From Microbacterium sp. (lineage in GTDB: Bacteria; Actinomycetota; Actinomycetes; Actinomycetales; Microbacteriaceae), in assembly GCA_002703245.1 (NCBI GenBank), contig NZTV01000062.1, forward strand, positions 30,476 through 94,475: 64,000 nt of DNA, given 5' to 3'. The translations under genes were made by a program, and so were the position numbers. Positions 41,701-49,044 of the stretch are shown here, one piece after another; the stretch's first letter is position 1; the number at the start of each line of letters is the position of its first letter. A model generated the notes under the pieces. The model did not search any database. It was not told where the DNA came from and saw nothing but the letters and a program-made list of their open reading frames with translations.

Positions 41701-42766
41701 CCGAGACGCGGTCGTCGCGCGAGGGGCGGCTGTCACCACAGGCCGCGTCGCCGCCGGTGGTGCCGTCCTGCCCGTCGGCGAACCAGACGGTGTTGTACCA
41801 GTTGTGGTTCGCCCCCAGGTGGGAGACCTGGATCGAGGGGAACGGGTTGTCGCCGTTGATGTACTGGCTGCGCTCGAACATCCGCGCACCCTGGAGGTTC
41901 GACACGTCGCCGTCGCACCAGGGGAGGATCGTCATGTACGGCGTGCCGTAGGGCGCTTTGCGCTCGTAGTCGACGGGGGCCAGGGAGATGACACCGCGCA
42001 GGGGGTAGCGCGGACCGTCGGTGCGGGTGCGGTTGTAGTCGATGAAGCTGGTCACCGCATCACCGCCGCGGGAGTGGCCCATGAGGCCGATGCGCTCCAT
42101 GTCCAGCGTGCTGGCCAGGGCCGTGCCGATGGTGGTGTGCTCGTCGACGGGCAGGCCGCCGGGCTCGTTCGCGGCGCTCAGGGCGTCGAGGGTCCCGGCG
42201 ATCAGCAGGCGACGCTGGTGCATGCCCTTACCAGCCCAGCCGTCCTGACGCATCATCATCTGGTCCTGCGAGACCGAGAAGACGGTGTAGCCCCAGCTGG
42301 CGAGGTTCTCGCCGAGGTAGGCGTAGCCGGCCTCGTTGCGCTTGAACTGCTCGCACGAGATCGTCGCGCGGTCCTGACCTTCGTCGCACGAACTGTGGTT
42401 GCCGTGCACGAGCACGATCAGCGGTGACGGCTCGGCGCGGTCGGCGGGGGCGTAAAGCGCGCCGCGGATCTCGATGGTCTCGGCCGCCTGGGAGGTGCCG
42501 GGGTCGGGGGCGTCGCCGCTGGAGTTGGGCTCTTGGAGGTCGACGGTGCCGAGCTTGGTCTCCTGGAGGGTGCTCGTGGCGTACGGCCCGTAGTCGAGCG
42601 GGTCGGGCAGGCTGCCGGCGTCGAGGGCGGCAGCGACCGGGTCTGCGGAGGTGATCACCGCCTCGGTGGGGGTCGCCGCGACCGCGGGGGCGGTCGGGAG
42701 CAGCAGTGCTGCGATGACGGGAACAGTGGCGAGCGCGCGCCAGCGCGCAGAGCCGGGAGCCTTCAC
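38780..42766 (-). CDS. large wall-anchored alpha/beta hydrolase with beta-helix and Ig domains
   Basis: A 1328-aa exported protein. A Sec signal peptide (KAPGSARWRALATVPVIAALL, cut after AVAA) is followed by an alpha/beta-hydrolase domain: oxyanion region LIVLVHGNHSS and nucleophile Ser in IGLMGHSRGGDAV. Next come a middle region with beta-sandwich features, a right-handed beta-helix-like part (NVTWVVDDDGAQCPEASFTS to the VSGSDADGQVGVVYTHG repeats), an Ig-like domain, a GGD/GDS-repeat linker, a final Ig domain and a sorting signal LAVTG-TM-RRR. It is thus displayed on the wall by a class E sortase. Activity may be esterase/lipase. GTG at 42766 has AGAGGA; the 26-codon upstream extension lacks one. 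Confidence 0.82.
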   Translation of the reverse strand: MKAPGSARWRALATVPVIAALLLPTAPAVAATPTEAVITSADPVAAALDAGSLPDPLDYGPYATSTLQETKLGTVDLQEPNSSGDAPDPGTSQAAETIEIRGALYAPADRAEPSPLIVLVHGNHSSCDEGQDRATISCEQFKRNEAGYAYLGENLASWGYTVFSVSQDQMMMRQDGWAGKGMHQRRLLIAGTLDALSAANEPGGLPVDEHTTIGTALASTLDMERIGLMGHSRGGDAVTSFIDYNRTRTDGPRYPLRGVISLAPVDYERKAPYGTPYMTILPWCDGDVSNLQGARMFERSQYINGDNPFPSIQVSHLGANHNWYNTVWFADGQDGTTGGDAACGDSRPSRDDRVSETNLRLSGAASYDPSSYVIDNSDTFNPEVNTKISADPDLMGAQEKLGQATMAAFFRRYVGGEGAFEPYMTGALSETDSHLQIPASACPDITPGDLAIDCSERVSTTYFAPSDERIDVIRPEIENPLTLNALGGALTGTGFANPYLADGGVLPQPTPESGLDWCNPEPDQFAPRVLSIEGLPTAAKPCPLPNADAVGGQNGTRENSPINHSYGRQLALAWEDGQQATLTAQIPDASKDVSGMTALALNADVNFFDLRNPGAVSREEDDPKTDVMWNPAASTQDFEIVLTDTSGASASVAAGDPRWGNALHMSTGDQTRYTHVVLEQIRVPLTAFDGVDVSSLASLELRFGGEGMPSSGSIQVADVRFQEAATDAPLILSDGTTPNAGAGYGAPTSGPDPAVFLTETDITPGELALPDTVADTAANVTWVVDDDGAQCPEASFTSIQDAVDHASPWDTIVVCEGTYEESSTPVDSPRVPVADGAMNGLTIAKPLKIKGAGADKVTIMPDQSMTTLAGSTPFLRDGGGNVITVSRQSLGSTDTNELFVDISGVTVTSGSVAAEAGIAFLNTAGRVSESIVGPIIAGDGPHGWGIVKTNHLQGAGEGTVETEVTVADSVVTGYAAGGILFDGGRGADGDPANDVDAGIRQLGYVSGTVVSGSDADGQVGVVYTHGFDGFIDGSRVFGNPGGNVLLIEAPEVAVGTVVETAEGGDAPTGVGATVDEAPTGAIIDPGAGLELDPGEEIAPLVRAIDDFAVGSVTLHADGEPVATTTTSPYAFTWAPTEDQAGTDVELTAVVTDASGQSTTSAAYVVSVTGDDSGDGGDGGDGGDGGNGGDSGDGGDSGDGGDSTATVSLSASSVEAGRTVTVSGAGFAPGDSLRVELHSTPQVLTSVDAGTSGAFRTTVTIPASTDPGEHSIRIYSGDTLLASADLEVTATGDLAVTGGTLWTAGIVLGVLLVIVGAAMLVIRRRTAMS

Positions 42767-43061
42767 GGCGGTCCTCTTCCTGCGAATCCAATGGGGGGAG
42801 CACCTTCGGTGGAGCACGATGGAGCAGGTCGGTGCGTCGGCCACGCTAGGGATCCGCGTTTCACACCCGCTTTCTTATGTTTCCCATAGGTAAACCATGG
42901 GATTCGCCGAGAAAAGACAAAGTTTGATGGCATTCATCGATGCCGGCACCCACCAGGGGAGATCTCATAGAAATCTCATCGGCGAAGCCGAGGGTCGATG
43001 AGGCAAGGTGGAGGAGCCGGCCGCGACGCCGGCGCCCCCCACCCTCGCTGGAAGGTCCCGT

Positions 43062-44546
43062 ATGTCCGACGACGCCCGCACCGACGCATTCGACGAACTC
43101 CTGTCCGCCCAGAATTCCGGAGGCGGAGGCGGGCACGAGGGGGGGAATTCGTTCACGGTCGCCTTCCGCGGATACGAGCGGCGCGAGGTCGATGAGGCGA
43201 TCGCGGAGCTGTCGGCGCGGGTGGACCGCTACCAGAACGAGCTCGCGGCCACGGAGCAGTCCCGTCGGGACTCGCTCGATGAGATGCGTGCCGAGCAACA
43301 GGCCGAGATCGAGAAGCTCGTCGCCGAGAATGCCGCCGCCCTCGACGCGTTGCGCACCGAGCAGCAAGAAAGTCGCGCCCAGCTCGAGGCCGACCTCGCC
43401 GCCGCCACCGCGCAGTTGGGCGAGGCCGAGACCAAGGTGACCGCGCTGACGGCGGAGCTTGCCGGCACCCCGATCGAAGAGGGCGTGGCGAACGACCGCG
43501 AGCAGTTCGAGGCGGTGCTGCGCGTGGCCGAAGAGCAGGCGAGCCTGCTGATCCGCAACGCCGCCTCGCAGGCCGAGCGTCTGCTGGAGGCCGCACGCGA
43601 GCAGGCCGAGCAGGTGCGCGCCGAGGCGAAGAAGGATGCCGCGACGATCGTCGAGAAGGCGCAGCACGACTCTGATCAGAACCGGCTCCGCATCGACACC
43701 GAGTACACGGCGCACGAAGCGCGCATCGAACGCGAAGCCGCGCATGCCACCGAGAAGGTGTTGCAGGCCGAACGCGAGGCCGAGACGATCCGTTCCGAGG
43801 CCGAGAAGGGTGCCGCGGCGCTGCGCGCGATGGTCACGCGTGAGACCACCGACATGCGTGCGGAGGCCGAGGCGGCCGTGCGGGAGATGAACGCGCGCGT
43901 GCTCGAGTTCGAGGAGACCCTGACGCGGCGCCAGGACGACGCCCAGCAGGAATTCCTCGTGCTCCACAACCAGGCCGTCTCCCACGCCGAGCGCATCACC
44001 TCGGATGCCAACGCCCAGGTCGCGGCATCCCTCGAGCACGCCCAGCGCATCTCGAACAAGGCCGAGGACTACGAGCGGCTCATGCGCGCTCAGGCACAGC
44101 AGATCGAGGCGGATGCGCGGGTCAAGGCCCAGCAGACGATCGACCGGGCACGCGAGAAGGCCCAGAAGATCGTCGACACCGTCACCGGGCACAGCAACGA
44201 CGTGCTGCGCGACGCCGAGGACCGCACCCGTCAGCTGCGTTGGCAGCAGCAGCAGATGACGAGCTTCATGGCCGAGGTGCGCGAGCTCATCCGCCCCGAC
44301 GGCCTCGCCGCCGCCTCGGGTTCGAGCGAGACCAGCTCGGGTTCGACCGAGCACGCAGTGACCGACGAGGTCCACGCAGCGACCGACGAGGACCACGCAG
44401 CGACCGACGAGGACCACGCAGCGACCGAGGAGGTCCACGCAGCGACCGCCGAGGTCCACGCAGCGACCGACGAGGACGAGGACCTCGACGAGCCCGCGGA
44501 TCACCCGGGGGCCGACGACGAGGACTCCGGTGCACCGCGCGGCTGA
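43062..44546 (+). CDS. DivIVA-like coiled-coil protein
   Basis: A 494-aa protein with a short DivIVA-type N-terminal motif, NSFTVAFRGYERREVDEAIAEL (about 29-50), and then a long coiled coil rich in Glu, Ala, Arg and Gln up to about residue 410. The C-terminal part has six consecutive heptads of the type HAATDED before an acidic tail. Related actinobacterial proteins (DivIVA/Wag31, Scy, cellulose-binding-protein types) organise polar growth and the cytoskeleton; that role here is inferred. ATG at 43062 with GGAAGG. Divergent from the surface hydrolase gene across 295 bp. Confidence 0.8.
   Translation: MSDDARTDAFDELLSAQNSGGGGGHEGGNSFTVAFRGYERREVDEAIAELSARVDRYQNELAATEQSRRDSLDEMRAEQQAEIEKLVAENAAALDALRTEQQESRAQLEADLAAATAQLGEAETKVTALTAELAGTPIEEGVANDREQFEAVLRVAEEQASLLIRNAASQAERLLEAAREQAEQVRAEAKKDAATIVEKAQHDSDQNRLRIDTEYTAHEARIEREAAHATEKVLQAEREAETIRSEAEKGAAALRAMVTRETTDMRAEAEAAVREMNARVLEFEETLTRRQDDAQQEFLVLHNQAVSHAERITSDANAQVAASLEHAQRISNKAEDYERLMRAQAQQIEADARVKAQQTIDRAREKAQKIVDTVTGHSNDVLRDAEDRTRQLRWQQQQMTSFMAEVRELIRPDGLAAASGSSETSSGSTEHAVTDEVHAATDEDHAATDEDHAATEEVHAATAEVHAATDEDEDLDEPADHPGADDEDSGAPRG
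44352..44477 (+). repeat. six 21-bp tandem repeats in the DivIVA-like gene
   Basis: Six in-frame copies of a CACGCAGCGACCGACGAGGAC-like unit encode HAVTDEV, HAATDED, HAATDED, HAATEEV, HAATAEV and HAATDED. Such a tract is liable to gain or lose units, so its length may vary between strains. Confidence 0.9.
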
Positions 44547-44557
44547 CGCGCCACAAC

Positions 44558-44615
44558 TCAGGCTGAGCGGGGCCGACCGGCTCGTACTCGGCCCCGGAAG
44601 GCTGTCGCAGCCTGA
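44558..44615 (+). terminator. nested hairpin between convergent genes
   Basis: Outer arms TCAGGCT / AGCCTGA (44558-44564, 44609-44615) enclose a 9-bp inner stem CGGGGCCGA / TCGGCCCCG (44568-44576, 44588-44596). It lies just past the DivIVA-like stop and also faces the convergent lipoprotein gene, so it can act in both directions. Confidence 0.65.
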
Positions 44616-44687
44616 ATACGCGCACACACCGGCCCGAGGTGACCTGGTGGCGGGGAGCGCGAGACGCGCGCACCCCGCCACCTATGG

Positions 44688-46385
44688 TCAATCGCGTTCC
44701 GCGAAGACCTCGACGCCCGCGACGATCATCATGTTGTCGACAAGGATGCTGTCGGAGGCGTTGGTCTCCATGGTGATGATGGCCGTCAGACTCTCGCGGT
44801 GGAGGAGCATGCGCACCTCCCCGCCTTCTGAGGCGAACTCGATGAGGTGGCGGAGCCAGCCCTTGTGGATGATCTGGAGCGCGTCCTGAGTGGACATCGA
44901 TCCGACATCGATCCAGTCCTCGCCGCCGACCCACCAGTTGTTCGCGTCGTCGGCGACGGTGTGACCCTGGCCGAGGCAGACATTGTGGTCGACGTGTGAG
45001 TCGACACCGTCGGGGTCGAGCGTGCCGCAGAACGCGAAGTTGAGCGACCCCGGTGTCTTGGTGCCGTTGCCGCTGCCCATCCCGATCATCCCGCCGTCGC
45101 CGACCTGGTCGGTCATCCACTCCGCGACATCCGTGGTGCCGTGACGACCGGCGGTGGCGTTGATCGAGGTGTTGTTGAGGTCCTTCTTCAGGTCGCTCGG
45201 GAGGACATCGGCCCACAGCCAGGACGAGTAGGCGTCCGACGCGCGCGCACCGGCCCAGATCTGTCCATCGCTGATGGCGAACTGATCCTCGTTCGCGCAG
45301 GCGTCGTCGCAGTGGAACGTCCACCCCGTGGGGAGCTCAGCGGTGATCGTCGTGTCGGGCAGAGCTCTGATCGCGACATCCAGGGCCGTCTTCTCCGTCT
45401 TCGAGATCAGGTCCTTCTCGTACAGGGAGTCGACCAGGTTCTGAGCGACCGTGCGCGTCTCGATGCTCTCGGAGAGTGCCGTGTCGAGCTTGGGGCTGTA
45501 CGTGGTCACGTAGTTCGCGTGCGTCGATGTCGTCGTGACGGTGAATTCGTTCGCGACCGATGTGGGCAGGACGCACGCTGCCAGCCCACGATCCTCGTCG
45601 TTCGCGGCGGTGGCGTCGATGTGGCAGAGGTGCCCGCCGATCACCTCGAAGTCCGGCCCGCCGAACCACCAGTCGTTGTCCAACCCGGTGTGCCCCTGGC
45701 CGAGGCAGGCGGTGGTCGTCGCGTCGTCGTAGGCGCGGAAGGTGAGGTCGCCGCAGAAGGCGTAGTGGAGGTCCTTCGGCGAGCGTCCGGTCGCGCTGTG
45801 GAAACCGAGTCCGTCGTTGACGGTGTTGGTGCCGACCTGTTGGGTGAACCAGTCGGCGGGGGTCGAGCTGTTCTTGTGGCCGGCCGAGACCTCGAAATGG
45901 AGGAGTCCGTCGATCGATGAAGCCTCGACGAAGGTGAAGGGCTGGTCTTTCGTGACCGAGCTGTCCGCGAACGCGAAGGAGAGTTCGCCGACCTCACTGT
46001 CGAGGTAGGCGACGTCATCGTGCGCGTGGATGCCGGTCTCGAGGTCTTCGTCGATCAGGTCGATGACCGTGTCGACATCGTCGCCGGTCCACGGCTGCGC
46101 GTCGTCGGCGGGGACCGGTGCGGGCCCGATCCACGGCGACGCGTCCGGCACGGTCGGTGCCGGACCGGTCGGCGTGGGCGTCGGGGTGGGGGTGGCGTCC
46201 GGTTCCGGCATCTCCATCGACACCTCGGGGGTGTCGGGGGTGTCGGAGGTGTCGGTGCCGGGGGTGGCGGTGGCAGCCGGGGCCGCCTGGTCGTCCGGGG
46301 GGAACGCGGTGCACGCGGTGAGGGCAAGGAGCGCGGCGAGGCCGACGCTGATCGAACGGGGGGCTCTTCGGGAGGCGGGGGTCAC
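44688..46385 (-). CDS. lipoprotein with a duplicated extracellular domain
   Basis: About 565 aa. RR-containing n-region, hydrophobic core and lipobox ALTAC, then a Thr/Pro-rich linker (PTPTPTPTGPAPT). The mature part holds two copies of a domain with WFTQQVG / WMTDQVG, LHYAFCGDL / LNFAFCGTL, CLGQGHT in both and NDWWFGGPDFEV / NNWWVGGEDWID, separated by about 190 residues. The conserved Cys residues suggest disulfides. I do not recognise the family. The start is uncertain: the GTG at 46385 gives a compact signal peptide, but none of the candidate starts, up to 46460, has a good ribosome binding site. Confidence 0.7.
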   Translation of the reverse strand: MTPASRRAPRSISVGLAALLALTACTAFPPDDQAAPAATATPGTDTSDTPDTPEVSMEMPEPDATPTPTPTPTGPAPTVPDASPWIGPAPVPADDAQPWTGDDVDTVIDLIDEDLETGIHAHDDVAYLDSEVGELSFAFADSSVTKDQPFTFVEASSIDGLLHFEVSAGHKNSSTPADWFTQQVGTNTVNDGLGFHSATGRSPKDLHYAFCGDLTFRAYDDATTTACLGQGHTGLDNDWWFGGPDFEVIGGHLCHIDATAANDEDRGLAACVLPTSVANEFTVTTTSTHANYVTTYSPKLDTALSESIETRTVAQNLVDSLYEKDLISKTEKTALDVAIRALPDTTITAELPTGWTFHCDDACANEDQFAISDGQIWAGARASDAYSSWLWADVLPSDLKKDLNNTSINATAGRHGTTDVAEWMTDQVGDGGMIGMGSGNGTKTPGSLNFAFCGTLDPDGVDSHVDHNVCLGQGHTVADDANNWWVGGEDWIDVGSMSTQDALQIIHKGWLRHLIEFASEGGEVRMLLHRESLTAIITMETNASDSILVDNMMIVAGVEVFAERD

Positions 46386-46500
46386 CGTCCACACATACCA
46401 GTGCGGGGTGACGCGCTCGAATCGGGGGCGGGGCACACGCGAAGACGCTGTCACGGACACGTCGAATGCTGTTTACAGGCGCGTCACGATCGGACACTAC

Positions 46501-46532
46501 AAAAAAATCGCCCCCGACCTTCCGGTCGAGGG
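46501..46532 (-). terminator. intrinsic terminator on the minus strand
   Basis: Read on the minus strand, CCCTCGACC-GGAA-GGTCGGGGG forms a 9-bp stem (one G-U pair), followed after CGA by seven T residues. It is a textbook intrinsic terminator. No minus-strand gene ends just before it: the next gene to the right (46597-47537) is on the plus strand. Confidence 0.65.
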
Positions 46533-46596
46533 TCACGTTCGAGCATTGCGTCGAATTTGGGGATAACCGCGAGCTCGCTGTCACTGGGAGTACGCC

Positions 46597-47537
46597 ATGC
46601 AGCAGCGCCGTTTCTCCGCGCGCCCACGAAAGCCCCTTGTCGGAATCGCCCTCGTCGCCGGACTCCTCGCGGGTCTGCTCGGTGCCTCGCCCGCGCAGGC
46701 GGATGCTCCCCCTCCGGAGGGGGAGTCGGCCGGCGTGGGTGTCGCCGAAACCACACATCTCGGGGAGCCGGGGGTTTCGAGCGACCTGGTCGGGGATGAC
46801 TCCCCGACCGACCCGGGTGACGGTGGTGACGCCGGTGGCGACGATGGATCGGTGACCATCGAGCTGCCCGATGGGGACGTCGGTGATCCCGACGGCGGCG
46901 GCCTCGCCGTCGAGGATGTCCCCGTGGTCGCGGTCATGGTGGAGGCGCCGGCCTCCGTTCGGCTCTCCCGCCGGCCGGGTCGGCGGTGTCCGACGCCGCG
47001 GCGACGACACTCACGGTCCTGCCCGCCCCCGCCCTGGCGCTGGCCGTCGAGGTGGTTTCGGACGCACCGCGAGAGCCCGGGGATCTCGTGCGCGCCTCGA
47101 TCGGGGTCGGCAACACCGGAACCGTGACCCTGGTCGACCTCGCGGTCGTCGTCGGAGAAGAGGTGCCGTTCCAGGTGGAGGGCTGCGATCGCGACACCTC
47201 GACGCTCGAGCCGGGATCGACCATGGTGTGCACCGTGTCCTACGTCACCGGTGCGGCCGATCTCACCGGCTCCCCGCTCGCCGCCGCGCTCGCCGTCGAG
47301 GGCAGGACGGCGATCGCTTTCGAGACCGTCGTCACCGAGACGACGTTCGAGGTGGAGACCGTCGAGTACGTCGCACCGGTTCCCGATGCACCCGCATCGG
47401 ATGCCGGAGCGGCGGAGAACGGTGAGCCGGTGCTGGCCGCCACGGGGCAGAGCCCGGCGTTCGGGGTGCTCGTAGCCGCGCTGGGGCTCATGGCCGTCGG
47501 CGTGACGATGGCGGCCCGCCGCCGCGTGCGGGGGTAG
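46597..47537 (+). pseudogene. frameshifted LAATG-anchored surface protein
   Basis: Two halves of one gene in different frames. The first (from ATG 46597) has a signal peptide (LVGIALVAGLLAGLLGASPAQA) and an acidic DG-rich region. The second, open from before 46950 to the TAG at 47535, has a DUF11/CARDB-like domain (GDLVRASIGVGNTGTVTLVD) and a wall-sorting end, LAATG, TM and RRR. A one-base loss or two-base gain near 46950-46985 would explain the change of frame. Either the gene is broken in this strain or the base is a sequencing error. Confidence 0.75.
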
Positions 47538-47570
47538 CCGACCCGCCGTGCACACGATCCCCGGTGCCGG

Positions 47571-48896
47571 TCAGGGGCGGCCCATGCCGTGGTAGGTGAA
47601 TCCGGCGTTTCGCCAGGCGGTGGCGTCGAGGCAGTTGCGGCCGTCGATGATGATTTTGCCGGCGACGAGGGTGGCGGCGTGTTCCGGGTCGAGCTGGCGG
47701 CGCCATTCGTCCCACTCGGTGACGACGATGACGGCGTCGGCTCCGGTGAGGGCCTGGTCGCGGTCTTCGACGTAGGTGAGTTGGGGGTGGATGCGGCGGG
47801 CGTTTTCGATTGCGGCGGGGTCGGTGACGGTGACGTTCGCGCCGAGGCCGTGTAGGCGGACGGCGACGTCGAGGGCGGGGGAGTCGCGGATGTCGTCGGA
47901 GTGGGGTTTGAAGGCGGCGCCGAGGACGGTGATGTTCTTGTCGTAGGCGGTGCCGCCCAGGGCGGTGACGGTCAGGTCGACGGCGCGGTCGCGGCGGCGG
48001 AGGTTGATCGCGTCGATTTCGCGGAGGAACGCGACCGATTCGCCTTTGCCGAGTTCTTCGGCGCGGGCGGAGAACGCGCGGATGTCTTTGGGGAGGCATC
48101 CGCCGCCGAAGCCGATGCCGGCGCCGAGGAATTTCCGGCCGATGCGGGCGTCGTGGCCGATCGCGTCGGCGAGGGTGGTGACGTCGGCGCCGGTGACTTC
48201 GGCGATCTCGGCCATGGCGTTGATGAAGCTGATCTTCGTCGCGAGGAACGCGTTGGCGGAGACCTTCACGAGCTCGGCGGTGGCGTAGTCGGTGATGATG
48301 AAGGGCGTGTCCTTGGCGATGGCGGTGTGGTAGACCTCGCGGAGCACGGCGGCGCAGCGTTCGCCCTCGGCGGTGGGGTGACCGTTTTCGGAGGGGACGC
48401 CGGCGACGAGCCGGTCGGGGTCGACGGTGTCTTGCACGGCCCACCCTTCGCGGAGGAACTCCGGGTTCCACACCAGCGTCGCACCGGTTTCGGCCACGCG
48501 GGGTGCGAGGTTCGCGGCGGTGCCCACCGGCACGGTCGACTTGCCCGCGACCAGGTCACCCTCGGAGAGGTAGGGCAGGAGCCCGTCGACGGCGGCGTTG
48601 ACGTAGGTGAGGTCGGCGGCGTATCCACCGGACTGCTGCGGGGTGCCGACCCCGATGAAGTGGACCTTCGCGCCCTTCGCTGCGGACATGTCGGTGGTGA
48701 AGGTCAACCGTCCCGACGTGATCCCCTCGGTGAGGATCTCCTGCAGTCCCGGCTCGAAGAACGGCGCGTCACCCTTCGACAACGACGCGATCTTCCGCTC
48801 GTCGACATCGATCCCGACCACCTCGTGACCGATCGACGCCATCGCCGCGGCATGCACCGCACCCAGGTACCCGCACCCGATCACCGAAAGACGCAT
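47571..48896 (-). CDS. UDP-glucose 6-dehydrogenase
   Basis: A 441-aa UDP-glucose/GDP-mannose dehydrogenase that oxidises UDP-glucose twice to UDP-glucuronate with NAD. The NAD motif GCGYLGAVHAAAMASIGHEVVGID is at 7-30, the central helix motif KISFINAMAEIAE is present and the catalytic Cys lies in GFGGGCLPKDIRAF. The C-terminal NDP-sugar domain follows. Length is normal. The product feeds uronic-acid-containing surface polymers. ATG at 48896; single gene. Confidence 0.92.
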   Translation of the reverse strand: MRLSVIGCGYLGAVHAAAMASIGHEVVGIDVDERKIASLSKGDAPFFEPGLQEILTEGITSGRLTFTTDMSAAKGAKVHFIGVGTPQQSGGYAADLTYVNAAVDGLLPYLSEGDLVAGKSTVPVGTAANLAPRVAETGATLVWNPEFLREGWAVQDTVDPDRLVAGVPSENGHPTAEGERCAAVLREVYHTAIAKDTPFIITDYATAELVKVSANAFLATKISFINAMAEIAEVTGADVTTLADAIGHDARIGRKFLGAGIGFGGGCLPKDIRAFSARAEELGKGESVAFLREIDAINLRRRDRAVDLTVTALGGTAYDKNITVLGAAFKPHSDDIRDSPALDVAVRLHGLGANVTVTDPAAIENARRIHPQLTYVEDRDQALTGADAVIVVTEWDEWRRQLDPEHAATLVAGKIIIDGRNCLDATAWRNAGFTYHGMGRP

Positions 48897-48948
48897 GAAA
48901 CCCCCATAGAAAGAAGCCCGCAGAGAAGACAGACACTCCGTCGTACCA

Positions 48949-48969
48949 GACAGAGATTTCTACTCTGTC
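48949..48969. promoter_or_regulatory. inverted repeat upstream of UDP-glucose dehydrogenase gene
   Basis: GACAGAG, a 7-bp spacer and CTCTGTC: a perfect 7-bp inverted repeat in the leader region 53-73 bp upstream of the start. It could be an operator or a small 5' hairpin. Confidence 0.35.
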
Positions 48970-49044
48970 ACGTCTTTGGTCGGTGCTCGCGTCCGGCGCC
49001 GCGCGAACGGTTGAGCGCGCACGTCGTGTTCGCGCCGGTCCGTG

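Noticed and set aside
38264..42427. Very long open frame (1387 codons) on the plus strand opposite the surface hydrolase gene
   Set aside because: Antisense shadow caused by high GC at third positions. Its translation is Arg/Val/Gly/Asp-rich without domains, while the minus-strand protein has a signal peptide, hydrolase motifs and a sorting signal.
42861..44681. 606-codon minus-strand frame opposite the DivIVA-like gene
   Set aside because: Leu/Gly/Arg-rich shadow of a coiled-coil gene. The plus-strand reading has a ribosome binding site, a DivIVA motif and heptad periodicity.
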